From Candidatus Rifleibacteriota bacterium (GTDB lineage: Bacteria; Muiribacteriota; Ozemobacteria; Ozemobacterales; Ozemobacteraceae): a DNA stretch of 64,000 nt. The stretch covers positions 186,001 through 250,000 of the forward strand of contig JADFXM010000004.1 in assembly GCA_015233565.1 (NCBI GenBank), read 5' to 3'. The notes beneath the pieces are model-generated. The model made no database searches. It was given only the letters and a program-made list of their open reading frames with translations, and was not told where the DNA came from. This document shows positions 43,621 to 60,800 of the stretch, in pieces (the stretch's first letter is position 1; the number at the start of each line of letters is the position of its first letter). Both the position numbers and the translations under genes were made by a program.

Positions 43621-44895
43621 TTAATTGTTACCAGGAATAGATTTCTTGGATTCAATCTGTTCTTTCATCTGCAAAAATGTTCGTCCCAAAGTCGTAGTAG
43701 TCAGGAACCAGGCAATAACAAGTGGAACACCAACAATAGCTACCGTCCTGGGATTTCCGTTACAAAAACGCTCACTGGTTAGTAAAAGAAGGATGATTCC
43801 TGAAGCCCCGCTGCAAAGTCGATAAATGAAAACCTCGATATAAGCTTTTGCCCGATAAACCACCTCGCGTGAAGTTACTGTGTATAGAGCTTCTTTAGCG
43901 GATCGATACAACGTAAAGCGCATCAAGTCTTCCAATGTTTTGCCGGCAATGCAAGTTACCAGAAATGGCCAAATCGCGAAGAAAAGTAGCCCTCCAAAAC
44001 TAGCTAGAACGCATGTCGCCATTGCTCCGCCCACTCCGAGTCGTTTGAAAATCCATGAAGTCAAAAATACGCTTACAAAGAATCCGATGGTGTTAGTTAG
44101 TAGAAAAAAGAGTGCAAAAGCCTGTGCCATATCCTCAACTTTTGGATATGCCAACGCCATTTCAGTACTGAGAATATAGGTCATCAGGTTGGGAACAATG
44201 CATTCAAAGCAAACTGCAAGCGTAATGAAGAACAAAAATTTCGAGCTGATAATTGACTTTCCCACTTCTATGAACTGTGAAAAATCCTGTATTTTTCGAA
44301 CAGTTTCGGTTTTCTTTCCCTCGGCATTGTTCGATTCAGCCCAACGATCGAGGAAACTAAAGATTGGAAGGATTAGGGCAAAAGTCAGTGCAGCAAGGAC
44401 CATCATTCCAGATGGTCCAATTTTATGGATTAGAGCGTTTCCAACGTATGACCCGATAATAGCACCCAGTGGCCCTGCCGCTGTTACCATTCCGAAATTT
44501 GTTTTTGCGCTTTCCAAAGTAAAAATATCATCGATTGTACTCCAGAAAACTGTCACTGCAAGTATGAGAAAGATATCTGTCCAGAGTGAAAAAAGGAAGG
44601 AAACCCAGGCAATCTTTTGAGCTGCCATCGCTGCAATCACCCAAAAAAGAAGAGTTGACCAAATTACGGTGAGAGTGCCTCCAATTAATTTTTTCCGCGG
44701 AAGATGGGCATATCGGCCGTAAACCCAAACGGCTAAACCCGTAGTTATCGCGTTTGCCATAAAAGTCCATGGAAGAACGCTCGGCCCAAAATTGGTCATG
44801 AGCATAGCCCCACGAATAGGCATGATAAGATATACAGAAGCTGTAGTCAGGAGATACCAAAGGAAGCACATCGCAACAGGAAACCACTGTGGCAT
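43621..44895 (-). CDS. Npt1/Npt2-like (nucleotide-translocase/MFS) membrane transporter
   Basis: A 424-residue protein with about 12 membrane helices. Segments such as 'YLIMPIRGAMLMTNFG', 'FWSTIDDIFTLESAKTNFGMVTAAGPLGAIIGS' and 'FTLYRSAKEALYTVTSREVVYRAKAYIEVFIYRLCSGASG' are typical of the bacterial branch of the nucleotide-transporter (TLC/Npt) group, which shares the MFS fold. In free-living bacteria members of this group rarely have a proven substrate. It heads the radical SAM operon and might export or import that pathway's product or precursor. AAGGA lies 11 bases before the ATG. Confidence 0.65.
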   Translation of the reverse strand: MPQWFPVAMCFLWYLLTTASVYLIMPIRGAMLMTNFGPSVLPWTFMANAITTGLAVWVYGRYAHLPRKKLIGGTLTVIWSTLLFWVIAAMAAQKIAWVSFLFSLWTDIFLILAVTVFWSTIDDIFTLESAKTNFGMVTAAGPLGAIIGSYVGNALIHKIGPSGMMVLAALTFALILPIFSFLDRWAESNNAEGKKTETVRKIQDFSQFIEVGKSIISSKFLFFITLAVCFECIVPNLMTYILSTEMALAYPKVEDMAQAFALFFLLTNTIGFFVSVFLTSWIFKRLGVGGAMATCVLASFGGLLFFAIWPFLVTCIAGKTLEDLMRFTLYRSAKEALYTVTSREVVYRAKAYIEVFIYRLCSGASGIILLLLTSERFCNGNPRTVAIVGVPLVIAWFLTTTTLGRTFLQMKEQIESKKSIPGNN

Positions 44896-44934
44896 GCTAC
44901 TGATGATCCTTAAAAAAATTTGTACTCCGAGAAA

Positions 44935-44943
44935 ATTATATCA
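44935..44943 (-). promoter_or_regulatory. Extended -10 promoter of the transporter/radical SAM operon
   Basis: TATAAT at 44935-44940 on the minus strand has TG at the extended -10 position (TGA-TATAAT). A T-rich stretch stands in place of a -35 box. The leader would be about 32 nt. Confidence 0.5.
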
Positions 44944-45001
44944 CTTAATGAAAAAAAAAAATACTTCCGGATGTTTTGCAAAAATGGGAAATTACCCTGT
45001 T

Positions 45002-45700
45002 TCAAAGATTATCAGCGATAAATTGGGCCGGATCAAAAATGTACCTGGCCATTGGACCTGTCAGAAGTTCTGTTAATTTCAGAAAAATTGGCAATAAAAG
45101 CTTCACGTCCAGTTTAAAAATAAGGAAGCCCAATAAAAACAGAAGAGAGAATCCTTGAATTTTTTCGAAAATTATTTTGACCCGTTGGCCTCCAATCCAG
45201 ATAAGGATTTTTGAGCCATCCAGAGGTGGGATCGGAAGAATATTAAAGATAAAAAGTCCAAGATTGAAAACAAAAACTCTGAAAATCAGCCGAAAAAGAT
45301 AATTCCCAGAAAATGAAGTTGCCAGTTTAAGCAAAAAGGGTGAACCAAAAAAAGAACGCAGGAACAAACCGAGTATAACGCAAACAATCAAGTTGCTCAA
45401 CGGCCCTGCCAGTGCTGTTAGCCCATAATCCCGGAAAGGATGTTGAAAATTTTCCGGATCAAACCTTACTGGTTTTCCCCAACCGAAATTCAGAGGTGAG
45501 CCTATATATGAAAGGAAGAGAGGCAATATCACTCCAATCGGTTCAAGGTGTTTAAAAAGATTCAGGGTTACTCTGCCATTTTTGCGCGGGGTTGGATCAC
45601 CCAAACAATCAGCAGTAAAAGCATGTGCGAATTCATGTATTCCAATACCGAAAACAAATGCCGGGAAATCCAAAGTTAATAAATCAAAAGCATTTACCAT
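45002..45700 (-). CDS. Site-2-protease-like metallopeptidase, M50 family
   Basis: A 232-residue integral membrane zinc protease of the short M50 (SpoIVFB/rhomboid-neighbour) type. The zinc site is 'GIGIHEFAHAFTAD' (His22, Glu23, His26), and the third ligand is the Asp of 'NILPIPPLDGSKIL' (about 164). 'GWGKPVRFDPENF' between them is conserved in this subfamily. Several hydrophobic helices surround these motifs. The substrate is unknown; such enzymes cleave regulatory proteins within the membrane or act in housekeeping roles. It is transcribed toward the radical SAM operon but separated from it by 106 bases with that operon's own promoter. Confidence 0.88.
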   Translation of the reverse strand: MVNAFDLLTLDFPAFVFGIGIHEFAHAFTADCLGDPTPRKNGRVTLNLFKHLEPIGVILPLFLSYIGSPLNFGWGKPVRFDPENFQHPFRDYGLTALAGPLSNLIVCVILGLFLRSFFGSPFLLKLATSFSGNYLFRLIFRVFVFNLGLFIFNILPIPPLDGSKILIWIGGQRVKIIFEKIQGFSLLFLLGFLIFKLDVKLLLPIFLKLTELLTGPMARYIFDPAQFIADNL

Positions 45701-46141
45701 TGCTGTATTCTGCCATTACTAAACCTTCGTGCCTTTTCGAAATAAGTCAAATTGTAACACTGAATGAAACAGGGCGGAAATATTTTTCTGAAAATGCCTA
45801 ACCGAAGCCAGAGTGAAAGCCTATTTTTCTCAAAGACTTTCTTCACAATATTTCCACATACTATATTATTTAACAGCAACAAAGAGTAAACTCCTATTGA
45901 CATTGGCAATTAACCATACAATTCCAAAAAAAAAATCGCGAAAAATTATTTTTTCCAAATTTTCTGCACTTGCGTTGATCCAGATTTATAATCCAAGTAT
46001 TTTTACTCTTTTTCGCTGATTATTTAAACTTCAATAGCCATTTTAACCGCATTCCAATCGTTACGTCAATCGATTTGGTGAGGGTTTAAAGAATAATTTG
46101 GGGGAAACAGAGATTTATCATTACATTCTCGAGAATACCAA
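45701..46141. other. Intergenic stretch, nothing recognised
   Basis: About 440 AT-rich bases. A weak extended -10-like TGTTACAAT near 45755 could serve the M50 gene. Short frames present on both strands lack binding sites and protein character. Confidence 0.4.
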
Positions 46142-46855
46142 TTATTTACTCTTCATAATGCTGGAAAAAACGGAATCAAACACTCTTTGGATATCAATAG
46201 AGACCTCGCTGGAGGCCAAATCGGAAGAAGGTTTTATATCTCGCATCAAATCAGAAAAGCTGGCAATATTTTCACTGGACAAATCATCTTTTAAAAAACT
46301 GGCCTTATCTTTTGCAACTACGATTGGAGATGCCGCAAAATCGTATTCTCTGCATTCCGTAAGTAAATCAATAAGAGTTAACATCGTTTGTGAAGCTATT
46401 CGGCCTGCTTTCCATTCACGGGAAAATTCATCAAATTTTGGGCAAAGTGGTAAGAGAGGGCTATCATAAGTATTTTCGGAATTCAAAAACCGGTTCTTGA
46501 AACCAATCAGTACAAGCGCTTGAAATAACGGGCCGCGATCAAACTCTTTTAGCATTCGAAATGCTTGTGAAAAAGGAAAAGAATGTGTTTCAACTTTATT
46601 GGAAAAAACTTCCACAAGCTGTAATAGTTTTTTTGATTCAGCGGAAGGAACGCCTAAATGAGAACATGCGCTCTGAGAGTATATTCGCAGACCCTCGGCC
46701 AAGCATACATCAAGGTATGCCAAGACTCGGTGGTACAAGAAAAATCCTGCTAGCATGAAAATCAATGAGCAGACAGAAAGAGCTTTTAGAAAAAACCATT
46801 TCGTAAAGCCTTTTTTGCCACTCTGATTAAAAGGTAAAAGATTTAAAAGTTTCAT
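46142..46855 (-). CDS. Membrane-anchored protein of unknown function
   Basis: A 237-residue protein with a basic N-terminus, one membrane helix at about 23-45 ('FFLKALSVCSLIFMLAGFFLYH') and a helical extracytoplasmic remainder. No enzyme motif, cysteine lipobox or known repeat is visible. An extended -10 box (TGA-TATACT, around 46897-46905 on the minus strand) precedes it. The gene is divergent from the spermidine-synthase-like gene. I do not recognise the family. Confidence 0.65.
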   Translation of the reverse strand: MKLLNLLPFNQSGKKGFTKWFFLKALSVCSLIFMLAGFFLYHRVLAYLDVCLAEGLRIYSQSACSHLGVPSAESKKLLQLVEVFSNKVETHSFPFSQAFRMLKEFDRGPLFQALVLIGFKNRFLNSENTYDSPLLPLCPKFDEFSREWKAGRIASQTMLTLIDLLTECREYDFAASPIVVAKDKASFLKDDLSSENIASFSDLMRDIKPSSDLASSEVSIDIQRVFDSVFSSIMKSK

Positions 46856-46968
46856 AATTGTAAATGGTATTACTACCTGTATGTTAGGTTTTTAGTATAT
46901 CATACGTTTCATGATGATTGACAGGTTATCATTAATTTTATGAAGAGAAAACCTTCCGGAGAAGAGGA

Positions 46969-52339
<5,371 letters not shown>

Positions 52340-52438
52340 GCAAATCAGTTGACCGCACAACGGTCTGCTTATCAAATTGGAGGTGGTATTCTTTTCCGGT
52401 TAAGCGATTCAAAATCGAGAGGTTTTTAAGGGAAATTT

Positions 52439-54790
52439 ATGTCAATAAAAACAAAGTTTTCCAGAGAAGATTTTTTGAAATTAAGTGGGCGTCTATCTGA
52501 AATTGAAGCACGGTTAGCAGAATCAGAAGCTGAGAAGAATGAACTTTCAAAAAAACTTGTTTTATTTCAGGCATTTTCAGAGAACCACCAGGATCTGTTT
52601 CTCAAAACTAATTCGACAGGAATTTGTGAATATGCCAGTCCATCTTTTTGCAACTGTTTCAATCTAAAGGCTGAAGAACTACTGGGAAAGTCTTATAGTA
52701 TTGTCATTCCCATCGATGATGTTGATTTAAGGACACGAGCAAAGGAATCACTGTTCAATCCACCGTATCAATTTTACATAGAAAAGCGAATGAAAACCCG
52801 CGCTGGATGGAGTTGGATCGCGTGGACATGCCGTTCTTTACTTGATCAATCCGGAGAAGTGACTGGAATAATGGTAACCGGAAGAGATATTTCCGACCAA
52901 AAATCAGCCACCCAGGAAATGATCGAGAGTAAGGAAAAATATAAAGCAATTGTTGAAGCATTTGATGGTTATATTTACATTTGTTCACAGAATTATTTGA
53001 TCGAGTACATGAACAAGAGATTCATCGAACGGACCGGAAAAAACCCTATTGGAGAATACTGTTTCAAGGCCTTGCATCATCTGGATTCAATTTGTCCATG
53101 GTGTGTCAATGATAGGGTATTTAAGGGTGAAACTGTTCGGTGGGAAGTAAATAGCCCCCTGGATAATCGTTGGTTCTATGTCATTAATTCTCCAATCCGC
53201 CACTCAGATGGCAGTTTTTCGAAGCAAGCAATGATAATTGATATTACTGAAAGAAAACTTGCAGAAACTGAGCTGTTCAAAAGCAAAGCACGCTTACAAG
53301 CAATTGTTGATAATACTCCCATACTTTTTTTTGGGATTGATCGCAATGGAATTTTTACTTTATCGGAAGGAAAGGGATTGGCAGCTCTTGGTTTAAAGCC
53401 GGGTGAAATGGTGGGCAAATCGGGATTCGAGATTTTTCCGAATTTTCCTTCGCTTCCCGATTCGATTAGACAGGCAATGCAAGGGGAAGCCTTTTATTCC
53501 ACTTCAGAAGTTGGGAATCGTGTTTTCGAGGTTTGGTATTCTCCTGCCCAAGATCAGGGCGGAAAATTTTCCGGGATAATTGGAATTGCAACCGATATTA
53601 CTGAAAGAAAACGTAGCGAAGGAGAGCAAACCAAATTGCAGTCCATGATTTTGCAAATGAAAAAGCTTGAAGGTCTGGGGGCACTTGCAGGTGGAATTGC
53701 CCACGATTTCAACAATCTTCTGACTGCAATAATGGGCAATATAGACCTTGGAATATTGAACCTCCCCCCTGAAAATGAGAGTAAAAAGAGCTTAGAAGCT
53801 GCAAAAAAAGCATCCCAACAAGCTGCCAATCTCTGTCGTCAAATGCTTGCCTATTCGGGAAAAAGTCATTTCGTTGTGAAACCATTGAATCTCAACGAGG
53901 AAATATTCGAAATGATTAAAATTTTGGAGATTTCTATTCCAAAAAATATAACGCTTAAATGCGATCTATCACATGACTTGCCACTTATTGAAGCAGATGA
54001 AGTTCAAATCAGGCAAGTCATAATGAATCTGGTTATTAATGCATCGGAAGCGATTACCACTAACATTGGCATTATTTCGATTTCTACAAAAACAGAATTA
54101 TGTCAAAAACAGTTTTTTCAGGACATCTGGTACAACTTCACCCATCCGGATGGGATGTATGTTTGTCTTGAAATCTCAGATACCGGATGTGGAATGAGCA
54201 AAGAGACGATCGAAAAAATTTTCGACCCTTTTTATACGACAAAATTTACAGGACGTGGACTGGGTTTGCCAGCGGTCCTTGGAATTGTTCACGGACATAA
54301 AGGCGCAATTAAAATAGAGAGTAAATTGGGAAAAGGAACGACATTTCAGGTTTATTTTCCACCATCAACGGAAATTCCTCAGCCATCTGAAAGGTCGATT
54401 CCAAATCACTCGAACTGGCAAGGACAAGGAACAATTCTTTTTGTGGATGATGAAGCCGTTCTTCGAGAGTTGGGAGAAAAACTTCTTCGTAGAGCTGGTT
54501 TCAAAGTCATTACAGCCGCGGACGGAAAAGAGGCAATATTTAAATTTTCCGAAAGCATGGGTGAAATTGTGTGTGTCATTTTGGATTTAATTATGCCAAA
54601 CGTAGATGGGGAGGAAGCATTTAAAAAACTTCGTAATCTGAAACCCGATATTCGGGTTCTTATTTCCACCGGATTTTGCGAACAGGAAGTGATAAAGCGT
54701 TTCGAGGGAGAAGGATTAGTTGATTTCCTCCAAAAACCTTACCAGTATTCAAACATTGTCGAAAAACTTGAAGAAATCCTAAAAATGTAA
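52439..54790 (+). CDS. Hybrid sensor histidine kinase with three PAS domains and a receiver
   Basis: A 783-residue cytoplasmic hybrid kinase without membrane helices. A short coiled coil (10-45) is followed by three PAS domains (about 45-155, 165-275, 280-395), the last two with PAC-type ends ('DITERK'). The second PAS contains 'LDSICPWCVNDRVFKGE', a CxxC site that may hold a metal or disulfide. The kinase core has the H-box 'GGIAHDFNNLLT' (His about 422), N-box 'QVIMNLVINASEA', G1 'ISDTGCGMS' and the 'GRGLGLPAVLG' lid. The receiver (about 660-783) has Asp715 in 'VILDLIMPN'. AAGGGA precedes the ATG. The output partner is unknown. Confidence 0.92.
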   Translation: MSIKTKFSREDFLKLSGRLSEIEARLAESEAEKNELSKKLVLFQAFSENHQDLFLKTNSTGICEYASPSFCNCFNLKAEELLGKSYSIVIPIDDVDLRTRAKESLFNPPYQFYIEKRMKTRAGWSWIAWTCRSLLDQSGEVTGIMVTGRDISDQKSATQEMIESKEKYKAIVEAFDGYIYICSQNYLIEYMNKRFIERTGKNPIGEYCFKALHHLDSICPWCVNDRVFKGETVRWEVNSPLDNRWFYVINSPIRHSDGSFSKQAMIIDITERKLAETELFKSKARLQAIVDNTPILFFGIDRNGIFTLSEGKGLAALGLKPGEMVGKSGFEIFPNFPSLPDSIRQAMQGEAFYSTSEVGNRVFEVWYSPAQDQGGKFSGIIGIATDITERKRSEGEQTKLQSMILQMKKLEGLGALAGGIAHDFNNLLTAIMGNIDLGILNLPPENESKKSLEAAKKASQQAANLCRQMLAYSGKSHFVVKPLNLNEEIFEMIKILEISIPKNITLKCDLSHDLPLIEADEVQIRQVIMNLVINASEAITTNIGIISISTKTELCQKQFFQDIWYNFTHPDGMYVCLEISDTGCGMSKETIEKIFDPFYTTKFTGRGLGLPAVLGIVHGHKGAIKIESKLGKGTTFQVYFPPSTEIPQPSERSIPNHSNWQGQGTILFVDDEAVLRELGEKLLRRAGFKVITAADGKEAIFKFSESMGEIVCVILDLIMPNVDGEEAFKKLRNLKPDIRVLISTGFCEQEVIKRFEGEGLVDFLQKPYQYSNIVEKLEEILKM

Positions 54791-54867
54791 AAAATAAACG
54801 AGGTGGGAACCAACCATGATTTAAATAGTGACTCACTTGTAACCATGTACCAGATGTTATTTTGTTA

Positions 54868-57800
54868 TTATTTTAATACAGCTATTTTGCAGGTTTTTTT
54901 GACTCTCTTTCCACTATTTTCAGGATCGGTAATTGTCACCTTTGCTAAGTAAATTCCATTGGAGACTTTTTTTCCATCCTCATTTTTCAGATCCCAGGGG
55001 AATTCATAAATAAAGCGACCGCCATTTGCTGAATTTTCCCGGGACATATTCCCGAAATCAAGTTCTCTTACAGAATGTCCAGTTATGTCATATACCTGTA
55101 GCTTAATAAAATCATTATCAAGATCGCTTCTATTAGCGGTAATTCTCAACACAGAGCGATTTTTGGCCGGATTAGGATAGGCCAGCACTTCACCTAGGGT
55201 AAGAGAAGTTTGTACAGAGAATGAAAGCTTGGCTGATACTGTTTGGTTTCCAGCAAGGTCTGAAGCACGTAAGAAAAGTTCATGGTCCCCGGCTGTCAAG
55301 GGTGCTGCTGGAATGAAGTCAAACTCTCCCTTTTCATTCACTCCTGAAATTTGTTGATCTTGCCCATCAATTACAGCGAAAATTTTACCGGAGTCAAATC
55401 CCGAACCACAATCGCTTACTTTTCCCGAGAATTTGGGTCGTTCGGTCTGAAAAACCTTTTTCTCCACGCAATTGCTGGAATCTGCCATCGTGACTTTTGG
55501 GGGTACAACATCCTTAAGAATTGCAACTGTACAACCGGAATAAGCTAAGCACTTTGCCTCTCCACTCTGCGATACCGGAGCAAGCCATTGCCAGGTATCA
55601 TCACTATTCAACAGACATAATCCACAATTTGCCGCATGATTTCCGCTATTTGCAGCTTGAACATCTGGCACTGCTGATGTTCGAACATTACCATTCAGGA
55701 AATGTTTCTCAGAGATGTTGGTCGAGTGATTTTTAGAATTTTTGCTCCAACCCCCGGCAGAATTTCTCACCGATGCCTCAGGGGCTCCAACCGCTCTTGA
55801 AGTGGGCAATTGGAGTTGTATCTGATACATTTTTGCAAGTTTTCCCTGTGAAATTTTAATTTCATAGGCGTTGTTCATTGGGATAAATTCGTTTTGATTC
55901 GCCGATGTTTTCACGGAATTTGAATTGGTTAAATTATTTTCCTTCGCTGAAAACATTTTCGAAAAAACTCTGGTTGAAGCTCTTTGTGACTGACTAATTA
56001 CAGAAGTGTCAAAAGTCTGGGGAAGAATTGATACTCTGGCACCGGCTTTCAAAGCACCTGCTTCAAAGGAAGCGCTGAAAAAACCATCTGGAGACTTTGC
56101 TGACAATTTTACTGATGCTGAAACAGTTGCTGTGGTAAAGGATGTAACTGAAGTTCCAATATTACCAGCCTTGTCTGTAGCAGAAACTTTAATACTAACA
56201 AACCCAGAGGAGTCAGAGGAAAGAGATATTCCTACCATGTACGTCCTGGGTGAAGATCCTTGAATCATGGTTACCTTATTTGGCGCTGATGATCCGAGCG
56301 TTATTTCAGCCGTAGGTGGTGCAACCAGGTCCTTACTGGAGACAACAGCCATCATTACATCATTTTCATTAGCGGGATTGGAAAAAACAGCTAATGAAAG
56401 AACAGGTGGAGTTAAATCGCGTCCGCTAAAACTTGCACTGGCAAGCAAGGGATCACATAGATTTCCAATTACATCAGTTACCGACAAAGCAACGATCGAA
56501 TACACATTAGTGGCAAGAAGGTCATTGGCTGATGTAATCAAAACTGAAGATTGATCTGGTCTTAAAACTGCGTTGTTAAGCGAAATTTGAGAGTTCCCCA
56601 ATAAAAGTTTGTAAGAGGAAGTGTTTGCTGCGCTTTGACTATTTACCCTTTCATCGAAGAAAGCCACAAATTCTCTGGCCCCAATTGTATCATCAAAAGC
56701 GACCTTGGTAAGAACTGGTCCCTTCGTGTCGGCAAGGAACGAGGCTGAGTTACTACCATTATTTAACGGAACCCCATCAGTACTCTTAACGGAACCGGCA
56801 TCAATAGAAACAGTATAAGATGTTCCATTGGTAAATGACTGATCACATATTACTCTCAATCGATTGGAAGCAGGAAGATCCTGTGAAACCGGGCTGGGGC
56901 CTGTCGGAACAAATGAAATAACCGCGTTCCCAACTGAATTTGGGTCAATTGAATTTGAAAAAACTAGGTCAATAGTTTTTGAATCGACCTGTGAAATTCC
57001 CGTTACCTTGAAGACCGAAGTAACTGCAAACACATTCGCAGATTCAACCGATCTATTTCCTGAGAAATCGGAAGCATAAACCTTGTAAGAGCCTTCCAGA
57101 ACCTTACTGCCATCCGTTTTCGTGCCATCCCAGGATGCACCGATTGTTCCATTCGAAAGCTTCGCTTGCAACCGGGTTACCAGGACATTAGTATCAGTTC
57201 TGATTTCCACGTAATAAATTCCGGTAGTTGATAATTGTTCAGGAGTGTCAAAGGCAATGTCCAAAGACCCTGCGGATGGCGCGAATCGATTGGTCGCGAC
57301 TCCATTGGATGAAAGTGTAACAGAGTTTAACTTTGGCGGGGTGTTATCCATTACAATCACTGCATAGGATTTTTTTCCAGGTTCGGGAATTCCGATATTT
57401 CCGGCATTATCTACTACGTCAAGATAATAAGTTCCGTCGGGAAGCTGATTTTTTGCGGAGTCATAGCCAGAGAAAACACCGCTAACGGCCCCACCACCTG
57501 CTGGGGTAACAATAATAGTCCCGGTTGCAATTCCGCTCCTGTATCTTATCACCGGAGGGGAGTCTTCCCCGCCAACTGTAAATAAACCCGTAACTGAGCC
57601 CTGAATTCCACGACTGAAGTAGGTTGCGTCTTCCCCGGAATTGTAATTCCCGCCGGTAATACTTCTCAAACTGACCACAGGAGGTTGCGGATCAGCTTTC
57701 CAATCAAATGATTCAAGAGAATAGTTCCCAAAATTATCTTTTACTCTTACTGAAAAAAGCGTTGGTGTAACAACCATCGGGCCCTGATTTTGATTCCAGG

Positions 57801-60800
57801 TAAAGGTTCCCAAAGTGTTTGAAAAGTCCAGATTCCACAAAACACTCTCAACCCCGTTTTGAAAGAATACAATTTTCGCCGGCAAAGCCCCTGATTCAGG
57901 TGTTTCCGAAAGGGTTATTGAGAGTGTTGCCGCGTTCGGCCAAACCTGATTGCTAAAAGGTTGATTCTTGAGAACCCCTTGAGGGAAAATCTTGTCAGAG
58001 GTTGTCAGTTGATATGAACTTGCCTCGAACTTGGCAATCTTCAACCCTCTTGATTTAATTACCACCGGTTTGGGGAAAACAACGGAAACTTTATTGTCCG
58101 TTAGGTCGAAGGCGGTTACGTTAACCCCCCATTCTCCCTGAGGAATATTGTTCGTTATAGGAGTTTCATTAACAAAACGTGCCTGCCAATCGTTGATCCA
58201 GGAGACAAATTTGAAGGAAACTGAACTTGATTGCGTTGCCAGATAAACTGACGGAGTAGCAGAAGCAAGAAGATCCATTCGTTTATTGAAAGTGACAGTA
58301 ATGGCTGCCTGACCCGTTGCAAGAGTTCGCCAGGCCCCGGCCGGTTCAAAGGTAACATCATTGATTTGAGGGGGTTTTCTATCGATAATAAGTGTTTTGG
58401 AAACACCTGGTCCAACGGCAATATTGCCAGCCAAATCAATCGGAGTCATCAAATAGGTTCCATCCGGGAAAGCGCTATCTGAAAAGAATGCCGGCGAAAG
58501 AGTCGCATAATGAGTTGTACCACTTCGAATCAGAAGAACTGTGGAGGTGGAATTTGTACCACCCAATGCAATTTTCAATTGGTCCGTTGAATCAGTCTGA
58601 AGTGTAAGCGATAAATTTGAGCCTTTGGCAGGATTATAATATGCCGCACTTGTTGTAGCAGTCGAGTATCCAGAGAGATCAAAACCGAAAATCGAAGGAG
58701 CTACAGTATCATAAATAATTTTTAAAGGCGAAGGTGCAATATTTCCCTGAGTGTCCTGTATTTTCATTGAAAATGCCGTAGGTCCCTGAATTGGTGCTGG
58801 TGTAGTCATTCCAAAGAACCCCAGATTAACGGTGGCAGTACCATTTTTCCCAACCGGGTTCAAGGGCAATGTTGCAACCTGATTTGCATCAGGATCAAAA
58901 ACAAGCACTTGATGAGGAATTCCATAGGGACCACTGACATAAGAAACGCTCAAAAAGCCATAACCCGGATCAACGATAGGGCTGATTGGCTGGTTTACAA
59001 GCCAAGTGGAGGAGCTGATTTTTGGTTGGAGGGTTTTTAAGGTTGCGGAATAAGCTGGCTGTTGTGAATTTATCCATAGGTTAAAGTTTTGTGAAGTAGC
59101 ATTTTTATTTCCCGCCAAATCTAATGCATTAGAAATATTATAAGTGAAGGTCGAAATCGGGAAATTGAGAATAGCTGATTGATTGGTAAGAACACATGTC
59201 CTTGAACTTATCCAGCCGTGGGGATAGTCTTGAATTGGAGCCAACGAAATTACATAGGGCCCTGTGGAGAGAGTCACAGTTGGGGAAACAGCTGGGTTCA
59301 TGTCTTCGTCGAAAGAAATTTGGAATAGACCCTGTTGGAAGGGTATGATTCCGATAGGAGCCGAAGGAGACGCGGAAACAACATTTGGTGGAGTTCTGTC
59401 AACCTTAACCAAAATCGATGAATTTGCTCCTACTCCAAGATTTCCAGCAAGATCAGCTATTGAGAAGGTGGCTAAACAATCGCCTAATTGGTCTCCAAAT
59501 TTTCCACTGTAAACGGTATCATATTGTGTAAGTTGAAATTTCTGGACCGGGAAAGTCCCTGAGGAAATTATCAGATTCAATGTGTCTGTAGCATCTGTAA
59601 CTGCTGTCATGCTTGCAGGGCCAAAGGTTGGCGAATAATATTTTATTCCCCCGACAACCAAACCGTGTCCACCATCATCAAATTTAAAGGAGCTTACAAC
59701 AGGAGGTTTTGAATCGTAAACCAGCGGTCCAAGTTGAATCGGAGAGATATTTCCCAAGTGATCTGAAAGCTGGAATGAATATTGTACCGGTCCCGAATTT
59801 GATCGGGGATATTTTCCACTCTGCCAAACACTGGTAACGTTTGGAAACACAACATCAGCAGGGTTTGCTACAGGAACTGGCAGTGTTGCTACTGTTTGCA
59901 GGTTCGAGTCCAGAACAATCAACCAATGCGGAGTATGCTCCGGATCGGAGGCATAAGTCAACCGGAGAGTCGCTGAACCACCGGCGCTAACCAACGGACT
60001 GAATGGAAGACCTTGGACAACTCCATCGTAAATTGCAGGTTGAGTTGTAAGAATTGTCAAATCAGCGATTGGCCCTTGAGCCTGGACTTTAACTGAAAAA
60101 GTGGTCGATTGAGTCTGAGGATTCCGAGCTAAATCACATCCACCCGCTGAGACATATTGGTAGTAACCCACCGGGAAAGTCCCATCAATGCTAACTGCAT
60201 TTACAAAGACGGCAGTGGTAGCGTTGTCAGTTGAAGTCCAACCAGTAAAGTTCATTGGAATAATTGCAGAAACCGGAGAAGAAGTGGCAAGCTGGAGAGT
60301 CGGAACAACTCCCGGATCCATTCTTTCAGAGTATACAACCTTAAAAGTCACTTTTCCGATTTCATTCGCACCAACAGCGGTGTCAGGGCTTATCGAAACG
60401 ACTGTTGGGGCGGTAATATCAACTTTCACTGTTTTGGAAGCAACCCCAAGCGCTGGATTTCCAGCTTGATCAACTGCGGAAAAAGCATATAACCCTTCGG
60501 ACAACTCACTTCCGAAAGAGGTGGACCAGCCATTCACTCCATTTCCAGACATTGGCCAAGTTAAGGTAGCGCCACCCGCCAAAGGATACCCTGTCAATCT
60601 CAAAGTATCAGAGGAATTATAAACTTTGATTGTCGCCACTGCCTGGCCTTGAACTGCCGGACTGTACCAACTTACTCCAGAGGTGACTGTGGCTATTCCT
60701 GAGATATCGAAGTTTGTCAGAGTTGGTGAAACGTTGTCTATAAGCCATGATTTAAGATTTACGGTTTCGTTCCCGGCCTGGTCCTTGACTCGGACGTTTA

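Noticed and set aside
45694..45909. A 71-codon frame overlapping the M50 protease start
   Set aside because: No binding site, irregular composition, and it covers the presumed promoter region.
52351..52365. Terminator after the beta-galactosidase gene
   Set aside because: Only a 5-bp stem (GACCG/CGGTC) with no following T run.
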